Made by a program: the position numbers and the translations under genes | Origin: Pedobacter sp. PF22-3 | Lineage (GTDB): Bacteria > Bacteroidota > Bacteroidia > Sphingobacteriales > Sphingobacteriaceae | Direction of reading: 5' to 3' | NCBI RefSeq assembly: GCF_026239555.1 | Contig: NZ_JAPIVP010000021.1 | Coordinates: 36,090-100,089, forward strand | Length of the DNA stretch: 64,000 nt | Shown here: positions 18,667 through 28,929 of the stretch, piece after piece | Numbering within the stretch: position 1 is the first letter of the stretch | How the letters are laid out: each line of letters opens with the position of its first letter | The notes under the pieces: generated by a model | Database searches by the model: none | Told to the model about the DNA's origin: nothing | The model's input: only the letters and a program-made list of their open reading frames with translations

Positions 18667-21114
18667 TTATTTAGTGAGGTAGGCATCATTTTGTCCGGTG
18701 TTCCAGATCTTAATCATATTGGCTATCGAAACAAGATGGCTTTTAGAAATAAAGTCCGTTTGTTTTGCAGCACCGGCTTCTGCCTGTTTTGCAGTAAGGT
18801 ACATGAGTTTGGTCATCGTAAAATCTACATCATTAGGGAAGGTTGCCGGCTTGTCTACATGCCCCATAATGGCATTTAAAAAGGAGCGCTGCAGCATCCG
18901 GGTGTAGCGGGAAATGGGTTTACCAGTTTCCAGATCTTTAAAGATGTAACGCTGCAAATCGGTAAGAAACTCAGTAGGCGGATACGCCGGGTTGGTGGAT
19001 ATGTTGGCTGCATTTCCCAGTTGGAAATACTTTGCTAATATCCTGTTCAACAAGTCGGTATAGCCAAGCTCTACTTCTGTTTCAAAGCTTGCATTCGTTT
19101 TAGCCATTATATCTTCAGGATACAACCACTTTGGCTCGGTAAACATGTAATCATTCAGATAGGCCATGGCCTCTTTTTGTCGCGCGCGGCTAACAGGCAC
19201 ATAGCTGTCTTTATTTTCGGCACGCAGTGGATTATCGACTGAAACCCCGCCTATGTTTCTCACTACATGCTGCAGGTATTGGTAATAGCGGCCTTTCACT
19301 GCACGGTACATCGACCTTAGGGTAGCATAGTCATCATCGTCTCCCTGTACCGAAGTATTTAAACCGGCCATGATTCTCTTCAGATTTTCGACACCCAGTG
19401 CACTTGCCTTCATACTGTTGTCGCCGATGTCTTCACTTTGTACCCTTGGGTCATTTTTTTCCTCTTCATCATAATAGAAGAAACGTGGATCTTTTCTCTT
19501 TTCCGACACCCAGGCACTAAGGTAATCTGCTACTTGTACAGGTGTTTTGTCGGGCATGTATTTATAACCCCATTCAATGGCATAATCATCATATACGCCA
19601 ATAAACGGCAGCAGGTCTTTAGGCGTCATATTATCCTGAGGCTGTGCCGCATAGTTGTAGCGCATATAATCCATTATGGATGGGCCAAAACTATTTTTAC
19701 GCACAAAATCCCTTTTGCGGATGCTGTCTACCGAATAGGAAGAACTGCCGGCAAAATTGTGCCTCAGACCTAAGGTATGCCCCACTTCATGAGCGATCAC
19801 ATTTTTCATTAGCGAGCCCATTAGCTCCTGGCTCATGGGAATCTTAGTTGCCCTGGGATCCGTTGCAGCGCACATAGAGAAATACCAGCGTTGCAGGAGG
19901 TCCATGATGTTGTGAAAAACAGCCACATGAGACGATAAAATCTCTCCGGAACGCGGATCCACCACCTGCGGACCATAGGCATTGGCCATTTCTGAAGGCT
20001 TATAAGAAATATAGGAATACCTTGCATCTTCCATGCTGTAATCCTTATCTTCTTCAGGTGTAGGCGCCAGCTTCCCGGTGATGGCATTTTTGAATCCAAT
20101 TTTCTCAAAGCTTTTACGCCAGGCATTTACACCTTCAATAAAGTAAGGAACGAGGTAGGCGGGCGTATTTCGATCAATGTAAAACACGATCGGCTTTGCA
20201 GGTTCTACCAGTTCGCCATTTTTGAATTTTTGCAGGTCCTCTGGTTTAGGCTCTATGCGCCATCTATTGGCAACTGTTAGAAATTCATCTCTTTCCGGGT
20301 TAAGGTCGTAATTTCTTAATCCTGTTAAAAAATACCCTATCCGTTTATCACCGTAACGGTGTGCCATCGGAACCTCTGGCAGTAAAAACCAGGAGGCGCC
20401 GACTTCCCACATGGTGGGATTTGACTCTTGCTTTTTTGGTGCAGTACCCGGCGCACCTGGTGCTTCCGGCGCTGCCGCACCTTCTGAATAACTTTTGATG
20501 GAACGGAAAACGATGTTGTTTTCAAATACGCTTACGCCGAGGATTTTGGATTTCTGTGCTTCGAAACCACCGAGTTTTAATTCTGTAGCGGCTCCTTTTA
20601 AGGAGAAAAAATCATTGTCGCCGGCAAACATCGAGGTGATATCGATCACGGAACTCGACTTTCCAGCAGCCACCACATCAAAGGCGAGCAGACTGGGTAC
20701 CAATCTTGATTTAACGACATTAAAATATAAACCAACAGTATCATTGGCCTGTACAAATTCAGGAATAATCAGATTTAACTTGCCATTAGTTCCTTTGGTA
20801 AACCGGATCACACGATCGTTTACGGCATCGCCTGCAAAGCCAAAACGCATGGCCGGGTTTCTTTTACGCTGTGCTGAACCACGGATAATGGTAATGCTGG
20901 TAAGGATATCCCTGCCCAGCAGCTGATCGGGAATTTCGATGTAATATTTATCGTCCTGTGCGTAAACATTGAACATTCCTTTATAGGCCTTGGCAGCAGG
21001 TTTAATAAAGGTACCGAGATCCGGTACCTTTATTTCTGATTGCGCATGTGTACATACTACAGTGATAAGCAATAGCGCAATACCCAGGCACAATTTTCTT
21101 ATAATAATTTTCAT
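18667..21114 (-). CDS. Zinc-dependent metalloprotease, metzincin-type
   Basis: An 815-residue exported protease with signal peptide (1-24, ending THAQS). DUF5118- and DUF5117-like regions occupy about 30-430 and the DUF4953 metzincin-like domain follows. The zinc motif HEVGHTLGLRH lies at residues 442-452, with ligands His442, His446, His452 and the catalytic Glu443, followed by SIMDYMRYNY, the Met-turn. A Pro/Ala-rich linker (APEAPGAPGTAPK, 215-227) interrupts the N-terminal part. It should cut proteins or peptides in the periplasm or at the outer membrane for the SusCD pair upstream. The gene is 20 bases from the lipoprotein gene before it and 8 bases from the pseudoprotease after it. Confidence 0.9.
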   Translation of the reverse strand: MKIIIRKLCLGIALLLITVVCTHAQSEIKVPDLGTFIKPAAKAYKGMFNVYAQDDKYYIEIPDQLLGRDILTSITIIRGSAQRKRNPAMRFGFAGDAVNDRVIRFTKGTNGKLNLIIPEFVQANDTVGLYFNVVKSRLVPSLLAFDVVAAGKSSSVIDITSMFAGDNDFFSLKGAATELKLGGFEAQKSKILGVSVFENNIVFRSIKSYSEGAAAPEAPGAPGTAPKKQESNPTMWEVGASWFLLPEVPMAHRYGDKRIGYFLTGLRNYDLNPERDEFLTVANRWRIEPKPEDLQKFKNGELVEPAKPIVFYIDRNTPAYLVPYFIEGVNAWRKSFEKIGFKNAITGKLAPTPEEDKDYSMEDARYSYISYKPSEMANAYGPQVVDPRSGEILSSHVAVFHNIMDLLQRWYFSMCAATDPRATKIPMSQELMGSLMKNVIAHEVGHTLGLRHNFAGSSSYSVDSIRKRDFVRKNSFGPSIMDYMRYNYAAQPQDNMTPKDLLPFIGVYDDYAIEWGYKYMPDKTPVQVADYLSAWVSEKRKDPRFFYYDEEEKNDPRVQSEDIGDNSMKASALGVENLKRIMAGLNTSVQGDDDDYATLRSMYRAVKGRYYQYLQHVVRNIGGVSVDNPLRAENKDSYVPVSRARQKEAMAYLNDYMFTEPKWLYPEDIMAKTNASFETEVELGYTDLLNRILAKYFQLGNAANISTNPAYPPTEFLTDLQRYIFKDLETGKPISRYTRMLQRSFLNAIMGHVDKPATFPNDVDFTMTKLMYLTAKQAEAGAAKQTDFISKSHLVSIANMIKIWNTGQNDAYLTK

Positions 21115-21134
21115 TCGTGTGTTTTTTAAATCTT

Positions 21135-22076
21135 TTAGAGACCTCTGGTAGCGTTGCCGATCAACTGAAGGTCTACCCCATATTCACTGATAAAATAGTT
21201 TCTAACGATATTATACCGCCTTTTTATCTGGCCTGCAGTATCTTTTGTAGCATTAAGCATTCCGGCTGGGGTGCTGTCTGTATTTGCTACCGAAGCATTT
21301 AACTGCGGGGTAGAATAAGTAACCATCGCAGTGATATAGGCATTCCAGTCTGACTGGGCTGAAATGTTTGAGGTACCCATAATTATTCCCCTGCTATACG
21401 CTTGGGCAAGGGTAGTTACATTGCTCATGTAATCAGCACTACTGGCGAAGTCTGAAGTTGGTGCACATAATCCCCTGGCAAAAATGCTTTGCATGAAGAT
21501 TAGATTCACCTTATAAATAAAGGCCCGCTGCTCAGCGGTAGTCATGGAGCTTACAGATGCATCCCCATAATTTACCTGAATGTTATCGTAATTGTAAAAA
21601 GCCGCTACTTTTTTTGTTCCTTTCGAAGCAGTATATACTGGCGTAAAAACATAGGTGGTAAAAACAGAATCAACCTTTTTGCAAAGCATGATCTTTACCG
21701 GGAGAAACTGTTTGAGAAATTTATCTGTGTAAAAATCAAACCACTTACTTTTGATCAGTGCCAGTTGAGTTGCCACGTATGCCGGGTCTGATTGTTCCAC
21801 TTCTGCCCCGGAAGACCACGTGCCGTTCGTTGCCACTGGTTTTTTAAAGCCGGTTGGTGTCCAATACACATCCTTTTCAGAGAATTTGTATAACATATAT
21901 GTGCCGTAAGCTTTATAATAGCTTACTATTGTCTGATCGAATGCATTATTTCCTTGAGGAACTTTATAAGTATCATCTATACCAGAGGGTGTGAGTTGCT
22001 CTTCGTCTTTTTTGCAAGAGGCGATCATAATTGCCACCATTAGGGCAAATAGGATTAATAAGTTTTGTTTCATCAT
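21135..22076 (-). CDS. SusCD-associated metallohydrolase-like lipoprotein with degraded motif
   Basis: A 313-residue lipoprotein: signal ending MIASC with Cys at residue 21. Its place directly after susD and its overall pattern fit the substrate-import-associated zinc metallohydrolase lipoprotein family (BT_3044-like). In that family a HExxH helix is followed by a tyrosine/tryptophan-rich part and an E(D/N)F third ligand. Here the equivalent helix reads KVNLIFMQSIFARG and the later part AQSDWNAYITAMV, with no histidine pair, so catalysis is unlikely. The protein is rich in Tyr and Ser/Thr in the rest. Start is one of two adjacent ATGs. It is 26 bases from susD and 20 from the metalloprotease. 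Family call is moderate. Confidence 0.6.
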   Translation of the reverse strand: MMKQNLLILFALMVAIMIASCKKDEEQLTPSGIDDTYKVPQGNNAFDQTIVSYYKAYGTYMLYKFSEKDVYWTPTGFKKPVATNGTWSSGAEVEQSDPAYVATQLALIKSKWFDFYTDKFLKQFLPVKIMLCKKVDSVFTTYVFTPVYTASKGTKKVAAFYNYDNIQVNYGDASVSSMTTAEQRAFIYKVNLIFMQSIFARGLCAPTSDFASSADYMSNVTTLAQAYSRGIIMGTSNISAQSDWNAYITAMVTYSTPQLNASVANTDSTPAGMLNATKDTAGQIKRRYNIVRNYFISEYGVDLQLIGNATRGL

Positions 22077-22102
22077 TTTTTGATTTTCGTAAATGATTGT
22101 TA

Positions 22103-23602
22103 TTACGGATTTTGAGAAAGATCCGGGTTATTATTCAAAGCGTTAAACGGAATCGGGAGTGCATAAAGCGAACTGTTTGCAGGCAGGGTATAAACAGTAG
22201 ATACGCCGTCTGCACCGGTGAAGTTATGCGTCACCGGAATGGCCCATCTTCTGATATCTTGCCATCTGGAGCCATTCTCTAAAGCCATCTCCCTTCTGCG
22301 TTCAAGCTGATAAAAATTTAAAAGAGCCTGTCCGTCCATAATTGATACCGGGATATATGCTGTATTTCTGGTATCATAGCGATTACTTCTTAAGTAGTTA
22401 AGGTCAGAGAGGGCCTTCGTACGATCTGCATCATTCCCTGTTTGGATAAATCGCCTGATTAAGGCTTCTGCTCTGTTGAGGTATACCTCCGACACCCGAA
22501 ACCCAGTACTTCCACCAACCGAATTCGCAGAAGATTTTGCCGATGCATACGGCACAGAACCATTCTTTGTAAAATACATCTGATAGCGTAAATCTCCATA
22601 GTTTGAACTGTTCGGTCCTTGTTCATAAAGTGAAGTTAAAGCCGGCGAGGCACTAAATGGCGGTAAAGCTCCTGTAGTTAAAGATGCAAAATAGGTCACA
22701 TCTAATCTGGAGTTCCCTCCGTGTACCCATAAAACTTCTACGTTCCCGGGATCGAAAATACCCGTGCCTGAAATCACATTAGTGCCTGTAAAAAATGAAG
22801 TAAGTGATGTTAGCGTGCTCTTTTCTGCCAACACCAGCTCTGCATAACGAATTACTTTATCCAAATCTTCACTCCTACCTTTCAACAGATAGAATCTTGA
22901 TAAAAATGCGTTTGCTGCCGGAGCTCCTATCCGGTATGGTGTGGTTACTACAGCATTAGCCTTCAAAAGATCAGCAGCTTCCAGCAGATCCTTTTCAATC
23001 TGGTCATAAGTTTGTTTTAATGTCGGCCGAGAAAGTCCACCATCCCTGATTTGACTGCTTAAAATCAGCGGAACGCCTAACGCTGTTTCCGGATTGACAC
23101 CGTTACCACTAAACGGTAAACTGTATGTGGTAACCAATTTAAAGAGGTAATAAGATCTTAAAAATAAGCATTGTCCTTTAATAAAATTCTTTGCTTGCTC
23201 CATTCCCGAAACATTAGCCAGCTGATCGAGTACAACATTACATCCTTTAATTTTACTATAACAGATCTCATAAAAATTCGCCCCGGTTGGTATTATACTG
23301 CCGGCATCAAACATTGTCGGATTAAATGTGAACATGGCTGTACCATTGTTAAAAGGCGTAACATAATTGGAAACAGGTACTCCATTAACATTCGCAAGCC
23401 CGTTACTTTGTACATCATCGGTTAACAAATCCAGATTATCAATTCTCGAGAGATAGGGATAGGCATCGCTATACATTAACGCTGTAAGATCATCAGTTGT
23501 ACTGGGACGCATCTCGTCCTGACTATATTCTGTTAAAAATTTTTTGCATGAACCTAATACTGAACTCAACAATATCAGGGAATATATCATAAGCTTTTTC
23601 AT
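22103..23602 (-). CDS. SusD/RagB family outer membrane lipoprotein
   Basis: A 499-residue surface lipoprotein that caps the SusC channel and helps bind the nutrient. Signal ends SSVLGSC with Cys at residue 19. The TPR-like helical core and the family C-terminus are visible: YLNRAEALIRRF, then ERRREMALENGSRWQDIRRW. Length is normal for peptide-locus SusD proteins. It starts 7 bases after the susC stop, so the two are cotranslated. With the metalloproteases downstream, the cargo is more likely a peptide than a glycan; that is inferred from the neighbours. Confidence 0.93.
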   Translation of the reverse strand: MKKLMIYSLILLSSVLGSCKKFLTEYSQDEMRPSTTDDLTALMYSDAYPYLSRIDNLDLLTDDVQSNGLANVNGVPVSNYVTPFNNGTAMFTFNPTMFDAGSIIPTGANFYEICYSKIKGCNVVLDQLANVSGMEQAKNFIKGQCLFLRSYYLFKLVTTYSLPFSGNGVNPETALGVPLILSSQIRDGGLSRPTLKQTYDQIEKDLLEAADLLKANAVVTTPYRIGAPAANAFLSRFYLLKGRSEDLDKVIRYAELVLAEKSTLTSLTSFFTGTNVISGTGIFDPGNVEVLWVHGGNSRLDVTYFASLTTGALPPFSASPALTSLYEQGPNSSNYGDLRYQMYFTKNGSVPYASAKSSANSVGGSTGFRVSEVYLNRAEALIRRFIQTGNDADRTKALSDLNYLRSNRYDTRNTAYIPVSIMDGQALLNFYQLERRREMALENGSRWQDIRRWAIPVTHNFTGADGVSTVYTLPANSSLYALPIPFNALNNNPDLSQNP

Positions 23603-23609
23603 ATGTATG

Positions 23610-26600
23610 TTATAAACTTAAGTTCAAATTAAAGGTAAATGTTCTGGTTCTTGGTTGCTGTCCGGTAGCCACTTCTGCATCAAGGCCATTAAAATCCTTA
23701 CTATTAATGGCAAAAACATTAGATACACCCGCACCGATATTAATGTTCTTGGTTTTCAATCTTTGGACGATAGAAGCGGGGAGCGTATAACTCAAATTGA
23801 TATTATTGCAACGTAATGCAGTGGCACTTACCACGCGGGCGGTACTATAATTGTACATTTCAAATGGCGTTGGCGAAACCCCGCCAGAACTACTTGTTCT
23901 TCCCGGTAAAGTCACTGAAGGAACTGAACTATCGGGTAATCGCGGTACGCTACCATTTGGATTAGATATAGACCAGCGGTCTAACAACTGACGTGATAAG
24001 TTCTGATATTCTGTGGGAAGGTTATTCACGAGCGTGTACAGCGGAGACAGGAATTTCTTGCCACCAACCTGCAGATAAAAACTCGAACTTATTGTTAACA
24101 TCTTATAACGAAAGTTCATACCCAAACCAGATATAAAGTCAGGGTCTAGCTTACCTACATACTCCATGTAAGATGTTGGATCTTTAGGGTCAGCATTTGG
24201 GTTCACAGAAAGGTCAAAAGTCGGATACCCGTTCGTCGGATCTATTCCTGTATTTTTGAAAGCATAAAGTGCAGATACTGGTCTACCAAGCGCAGTTAAC
24301 GACCCGGTAACTGCCGTTCTCCAGCTAACAAGCTGAGGACTCACTTTTACAACACTGTTTATATTCTTTGAAGTATTCAGTGTAACATTCCAACTAAAAT
24401 TTTTAGTGCGTACCGGAACAAAGCTAGCTGCAACTTCATAACCTTTATTGTTGATGGCCCCACCATTAACAAGCGTATTGGTAACCCCATATTCTAAAGG
24501 CACGCTCAAACTGGTAATCAATTCGCGGCCACGTTTATTGTAATACTCAAATGATCCGGATACCTTATTGTTAAAAATACTAAAATTAAGGCCTAAATTC
24601 ATGCTTGAATTTTGCTCCCATCTCAGATCTCCATATGGTAAAGAGCTGATGGTCAATAAACTTTCGCCCGTATAGGTATCGGTGCCGCTGGATGTTGCAC
24701 CTGTAGGTGTTTTAATAATCAGATCGGGACTTACATTAGCTGCAATGTTTCTTTGATAGCCAAAGGTACCGCTAACGCTCAGGTCAGATAGCCAATATGA
24801 TTTTTTAAACCATTTTTCATTGGCAACGTTCCATTTCAAACCTCCAGCCCAAACCGGATTAAATTTTTCACCTGTAAATTGTCCGAATCGGTTTGAGCGA
24901 TCATTCCTTATGCTGGCATTTACTACGTAACGGCTATCAAATGTATAGCTTGAGGTCAGGTAAAGTCCCATGGTATTCACCAGTCGGTCCGTCACTCTCG
25001 GAGAAAATTTGGTCGGAAAATCGCTGATCGTAGTGATTGTACCTACTGAAAAACTAGTTGGCAAAGTTGCGAATGACTTCCCCCGGTCTCTCAGGTACCC
25101 TAAAGTGGTGTTAGTGTAGCCAAGATATTTTGTACTGCTTAGCTCATGGCCGAACATAAAGTTAACTACATGTTTCTGGTTAAATACCTTACTATAGGAC
25201 AAACTATTTCTCCAATTCCATACATTACTGGTTCCCTGGTCAATATTATATTCGCCCCCAACCGGCAATTTACTTTGCTTATAACCCGCATCTGTAGGTT
25301 TAAAAGCGCCATAGTTATAATTTCTATATGCGCGGGCCACATATTCTGATTGCTCCGTTGCATAAGATTCGCCTACTGTAGAACTTGAACTGTAGCTAAA
25401 CAGTGATTGGAAATTTAAACCATTGATAATCTTATAATTGGCATTAATAAATGTATTAACGGTCAATACCTTATTGCTATTACCTGTCTGACTGCTTTCA
25501 TTGAGAATATTATAAGCGAATCCAGAAGCATTCGGATAATAGACAAGGCTTCCGTCTGGATTGGTGGCCCTTATCGCCCGGTTTGTACCTTTAGCATAGC
25601 CATATGGATCTACCTGGTAAAAAGCGTTGACCTGGTTCCTTGAAGCCGAAAGGCTGGCATCAATTGTTATTTTACTGGAAAGCTGAGCATTAACAGAAAT
25701 TTTTCCGGTTATCCCCTTAGCATCATTTCCTCTGGCCGTGCCGGATGAGTTGTTATATCCAAAAGAGGAATAATAGCGTGTATTGGGACTGCCTCCTGAA
25801 ATACTGACGTTATGCCCATGGCTAAATGGTACGCGATAAAGTAAATCGAACCAATCAGTATTAACCGTTTCCAGATCATTCACTCTCGCGTTAAATTCAT
25901 CTGCAGATATTGATTTCTTAAATAAGTAATCATTCAAAGCACCCGCATAGCCCACTGTACTATTAACGTAGGTTGCAGTAAGGCCATTGGTAAAGATTTC
26001 CCTGGATACGGCTACCCGTTCTTTAGAATTCATCAGATTCAATTTGTCTGCAGTCACTTTTTCGGTTGTACTGAAATTTGTTGAATAGCTGATTACGGGC
26101 GGACCAACCCGGCCTTTTTTAGTCGTAATCACAATTACGCCATTTCCGGCCCTTATACCGTATATTGCTGTGGCAGAGGCATCTTTTAATACTGTAACAT
26201 TTTCAATATCCATTGGATTTAACCAACGGATTGAATTACCTACAAAGTTTCTGATATAATCTATATTATCAGAATTTATTTCACCATTAACATTCAGACT
26301 TTGCGCCTTAAATGGCAGTGGCTCTTCCTGAATCACCCCATCAACCACCCATATTGGCTCCTGCGAACCGGATAAGGTAGAAGTTCCACGCACACGTACC
26401 GTCTGTTTGGTCCCGGTAAGGCCACTGGTATTGGTTACTACCAAACCTGCAATTTTGCCCTGTAGCGCCTGCTCAATGGTATTTACACCGTTTAAATATA
26501 AATCTTTAGCGTTTATTGTTGCTGTAGAGCCTACCACGTCAGATTTTTTCAGCGTCTGGTAACCTGTCACCACCATTTCTTCCATTTCTTTAGCAGCCAT

Positions 26601-27227
26601 GGAAAGCGTTACGTCTACCACAGATCGGTTGTTTACAGCTACCTGTTTACTTTCCATACCAATAAATGAGAAGGTCAAAGTGGCTGGTTCCTGACTGATT
26701 ACATCAATCCTATACCTACCTTCCTTATCCGTAGCGGTTTTTACATTTAGTTCTTTTGATAATACGGTTACGCCAGGAAGCGATCGATTATCGGTATCTG
26801 TTACCCTACCTGTAACTAAGCGGTATTTACCGGCTGGTATGGATGCTGGCGCCCCCATTTGTTGAATGGGTTTGGATTTAACCACAATCGTTTTATTCTT
26901 AACAGAATAACTTAACGGCTGATCTCTAAAACACGCAGCCAATGTACTCTCCAACGATGCGTTTTTTACATTTATGGTTACCGGCGTGCTTTCGCCAATA
27001 TGGCTGGAAGTGTATACGAAATCGTACCCTGTCTGTTTTCTGATCTCTTTAAAAACATCTACAATTTTTGCATTACTTTTTGATAGGGTAACCGTTTGTG
27101 CTTTACTGCTACCTAACTGAAAGGCGAAAATGGCAAACAAAAGTATGGCTACCTTTGCTATAAAGCCCATATTTTGCCCAGAACGATTTGCGCAAGGCTT
27201 ATCGTCCATTGAAATGGATTTTTTCAT
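23610..27227 (-). CDS. SusC/RagA TonB-linked outer membrane transporter with STN domain
   Basis: A 1205-residue outer membrane transporter. After a long signal region (1-44) comes an STN domain (about 48-118), which in FecR-regulated systems touches the anti-sigma factor. Next is a carboxypeptidase-regulatory-like beta sandwich (about 137-210), the TonB-box region MEEMVVTGYQ, the plug with GTSTLSGSQEPIWVVDG and AIYGIRAGNGVIVITTKKG, and a 22-strand barrel ending in aromatic FTFNLNLSL. Presence of STN together with the FecR and ECF genes upstream means surface signalling is likely. The ATG at 27227 is used because the signal peptide follows it. Confidence 0.95.
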   Translation of the reverse strand: MKKSISMDDKPCANRSGQNMGFIAKVAILLFAIFAFQLGSSKAQTVTLSKSNAKIVDVFKEIRKQTGYDFVYTSSHIGESTPVTINVKNASLESTLAACFRDQPLSYSVKNKTIVVKSKPIQQMGAPASIPAGKYRLVTGRVTDTDNRSLPGVTVLSKELNVKTATDKEGRYRIDVISQEPATLTFSFIGMESKQVAVNNRSVVDVTLSMAAKEMEEMVVTGYQTLKKSDVVGSTATINAKDLYLNGVNTIEQALQGKIAGLVVTNTSGLTGTKQTVRVRGTSTLSGSQEPIWVVDGVIQEEPLPFKAQSLNVNGEINSDNIDYIRNFVGNSIRWLNPMDIENVTVLKDASATAIYGIRAGNGVIVITTKKGRVGPPVISYSTNFSTTEKVTADKLNLMNSKERVAVSREIFTNGLTATYVNSTVGYAGALNDYLFKKSISADEFNARVNDLETVNTDWFDLLYRVPFSHGHNVSISGGSPNTRYYSSFGYNNSSGTARGNDAKGITGKISVNAQLSSKITIDASLSASRNQVNAFYQVDPYGYAKGTNRAIRATNPDGSLVYYPNASGFAYNILNESSQTGNSNKVLTVNTFINANYKIINGLNFQSLFSYSSSSTVGESYATEQSEYVARAYRNYNYGAFKPTDAGYKQSKLPVGGEYNIDQGTSNVWNWRNSLSYSKVFNQKHVVNFMFGHELSSTKYLGYTNTTLGYLRDRGKSFATLPTSFSVGTITTISDFPTKFSPRVTDRLVNTMGLYLTSSYTFDSRYVVNASIRNDRSNRFGQFTGEKFNPVWAGGLKWNVANEKWFKKSYWLSDLSVSGTFGYQRNIAANVSPDLIIKTPTGATSSGTDTYTGESLLTISSLPYGDLRWEQNSSMNLGLNFSIFNNKVSGSFEYYNKRGRELITSLSVPLEYGVTNTLVNGGAINNKGYEVAASFVPVRTKNFSWNVTLNTSKNINSVVKVSPQLVSWRTAVTGSLTALGRPVSALYAFKNTGIDPTNGYPTFDLSVNPNADPKDPTSYMEYVGKLDPDFISGLGMNFRYKMLTISSSFYLQVGGKKFLSPLYTLVNNLPTEYQNLSRQLLDRWSISNPNGSVPRLPDSSVPSVTLPGRTSSSGGVSPTPFEMYNYSTARVVSATALRCNNINLSYTLPASIVQRLKTKNINIGAGVSNVFAINSKDFNGLDAEVATGQQPRTRTFTFNLNLSL

Positions 27228-27330
27228 ACATTTGAATTGAATACCAGATGCGGGCGCATTGGTACCCTGGTTAGTTTGGTTGTTTGGTTTAGTTGAAAAT
27301 CATTCTTCATTTACCGCTCCAGATTTACTG

Positions 27331-27356
27331 CCGGGGGTGCTTCATCTCACCTCCGG
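27331..27356. other. GC-rich hairpin in the fecR-susC gap
   Basis: CCGGGGGTG and CACCTCCGG pair with one mismatch around a loop of about 8 bases. It lies about 100 bases before the susC start on the minus strand. On the plus strand a T-run follows, on the minus strand none, so for susC it is a 5' untranslated-region structure and not a normal terminator. Confidence 0.4.
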
Positions 27357-27384
27357 TCCTTTTTAGAACGTGTTTGTGTAAAAT

Positions 27385-28545
27385 TTATGGCATTACGGTT
27401 ACCCTCCTTCCTTCAATTTTGAAATGTACTCCACCGGTTTCTTCAAGCGATGAAAGCACATCATGCAAGGGTTTATTTCTGGAGAAGGCCCCACCGAAAC
27501 TTTCTTTGGTAACCGGCCCGCTGTAAACTACTTCTACATTATACCACCTGGCAATATCCTGCATAATCCGTTCTATCCCCTCATTGGTAAACTGAAAATT
27601 TCCGTTCTTCCAGGCAATGGCCTCTTCTACATCAACTTTATTTACATTGATAAGTCCATTAACAACTGTTGCCTGCTCGCCGGGAACTAACTTTCTGGTA
27701 TTATTCCCATCAGCAACCCTTACGCTGCCCTCAAGTAATGTTGTTTTAAGTGCTGGTTCACTGTTGTAAGCCCTTACATTAAAATGGGTACCCAGTACCT
27801 CGATAGATTTATTGTTAACAGTAATGATAAATGGCTTCCGTTGTTTAACACCATGCACAGATGTGTTTACTTTTGCTACCTCAAAGTAAGCCTCGCCCTG
27901 TAGTTTCAAACGTCGCTCCGGGTTTGATGAAAAGTTTGCAGCCAGTAAAATACTACTTGATGCATTAAGCCAAACCTTTGTACCATCTGGCAGTTCTACC
28001 TGGTAAGTACCTCCATTTGGTGTTTTAATCTCCAACTCTTTCGTTACAGCACTCGTTTTATCTAATGCAATTCCACTACCATCTATATATTCCAGATTAG
28101 CGGAATCGATTTTTAAGCCTAACTTATTGTTACTTAACTGCAAAATCTTTCCGTTCGATAGTTTCAGAGTAGCCGTATTCGTTCCAGGTAAAATTTCGGA
28201 TTTGTTTTTTTCGGTTGAAGTGAGCAAGCTAATCCACCCTGATTGGTAAGCGAAAAAGCCAAAAGCGAACACCAGTATGGCTGCCGCACTTGTAAACCAG
28301 ATGGGAAAAAGTTTAGAGCGTATAGGTTTAACTTTTTCATCTTCAAGCTCAAAGCTTATTTTGGAATAAAGATTTTTTTGTAGCTCATCAAAACCGGTGT
28401 AGTTGGTTTCACGAAGATCGAGTTCTTCATCATTAAAAGAGGTATACCATTGCTCGTAAAAGGCTTTTTCTTCTGGCGTAGCAATTCCTTTTTGCCATTT
28501 ATATGCAATTTCTCGTATGGAGTAGGTTTTATCGTGTTGATCCAA
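27385..28545 (-). CDS. FecR-family anti-sigma factor
   Basis: A 386-residue inner-membrane anti-sigma factor. Residues 1-85 are the cytoplasmic sigma-binding part (IREIAYKWQKGIATPEEKAF). A helix at about 88-108 (FPIWFTSAAAILVFAFGFFAY) crosses the membrane. The periplasmic FecR domain follows (NGGTYQVELPDGTKVWLNASSS, with the later GTHFNVRAY and GEQATV), and a C-terminal DUF4974-like part ends it. There is no ATG at the N-terminus: the best start is a TTG at 28545, preceded by a stop five codons upstream. It is 157 bases before susC, and 1.2 kb from the sigma gene, which is unusual because these two genes are normally adjacent. Confidence 0.88.
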   Translation of the reverse strand: MDQHDKTYSIREIAYKWQKGIATPEEKAFYEQWYTSFNDEELDLRETNYTGFDELQKNLYSKISFELEDEKVKPIRSKLFPIWFTSAAAILVFAFGFFAYQSGWISLLTSTEKNKSEILPGTNTATLKLSNGKILQLSNNKLGLKIDSANLEYIDGSGIALDKTSAVTKELEIKTPNGGTYQVELPDGTKVWLNASSSILLAANFSSNPERRLKLQGEAYFEVAKVNTSVHGVKQRKPFIITVNNKSIEVLGTHFNVRAYNSEPALKTTLLEGSVRVADGNNTRKLVPGEQATVVNGLINVNKVDVEEAIAWKNGNFQFTNEGIERIMQDIARWYNVEVVYSGPVTKESFGGAFSRNKPLHDVLSSLEETGGVHFKIEGRRVTVMP

Positions 28546-28929
28546 TTGTTTGTTGATTTAACATATAGTCACATCAACAAGGCCTAACCCTATATCATAT
28601 TTAAAATAAATTTTAGCGTGTGTTTAAATTTTAAATAAAATTATTCTGCATGTCAATCTGAGCATAATCGAAGACTATTTAAACGCACTAATAAATGCAA
28701 TCGACTACGCTACCATAAACAGAATCCATTAGCACGGTCGTCATTCCTTAAGAAGCAATAGTTTTGGGAACAAATGTTGATTTTTCCGCTCTTTGCCGCG
28801 GGGGCATGGTAGTTTTTCACAGTTTATGCTGTTTTTTATTGGTGTTCAAGAATGCTGCGCATTTTGGAGCGCCAAAGTACCCAAAGCGCTTTGTCAATCC
28901 AGCAATGTGGCTTCTCACCGCCCACGCTC

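Noticed and set aside
28882..28893. Palindrome CAAAGCGCTTTG
   Set aside because: A short 12-base dyad in a repeat-rich stretch, with no neighbouring promoter or second copy to support an operator.
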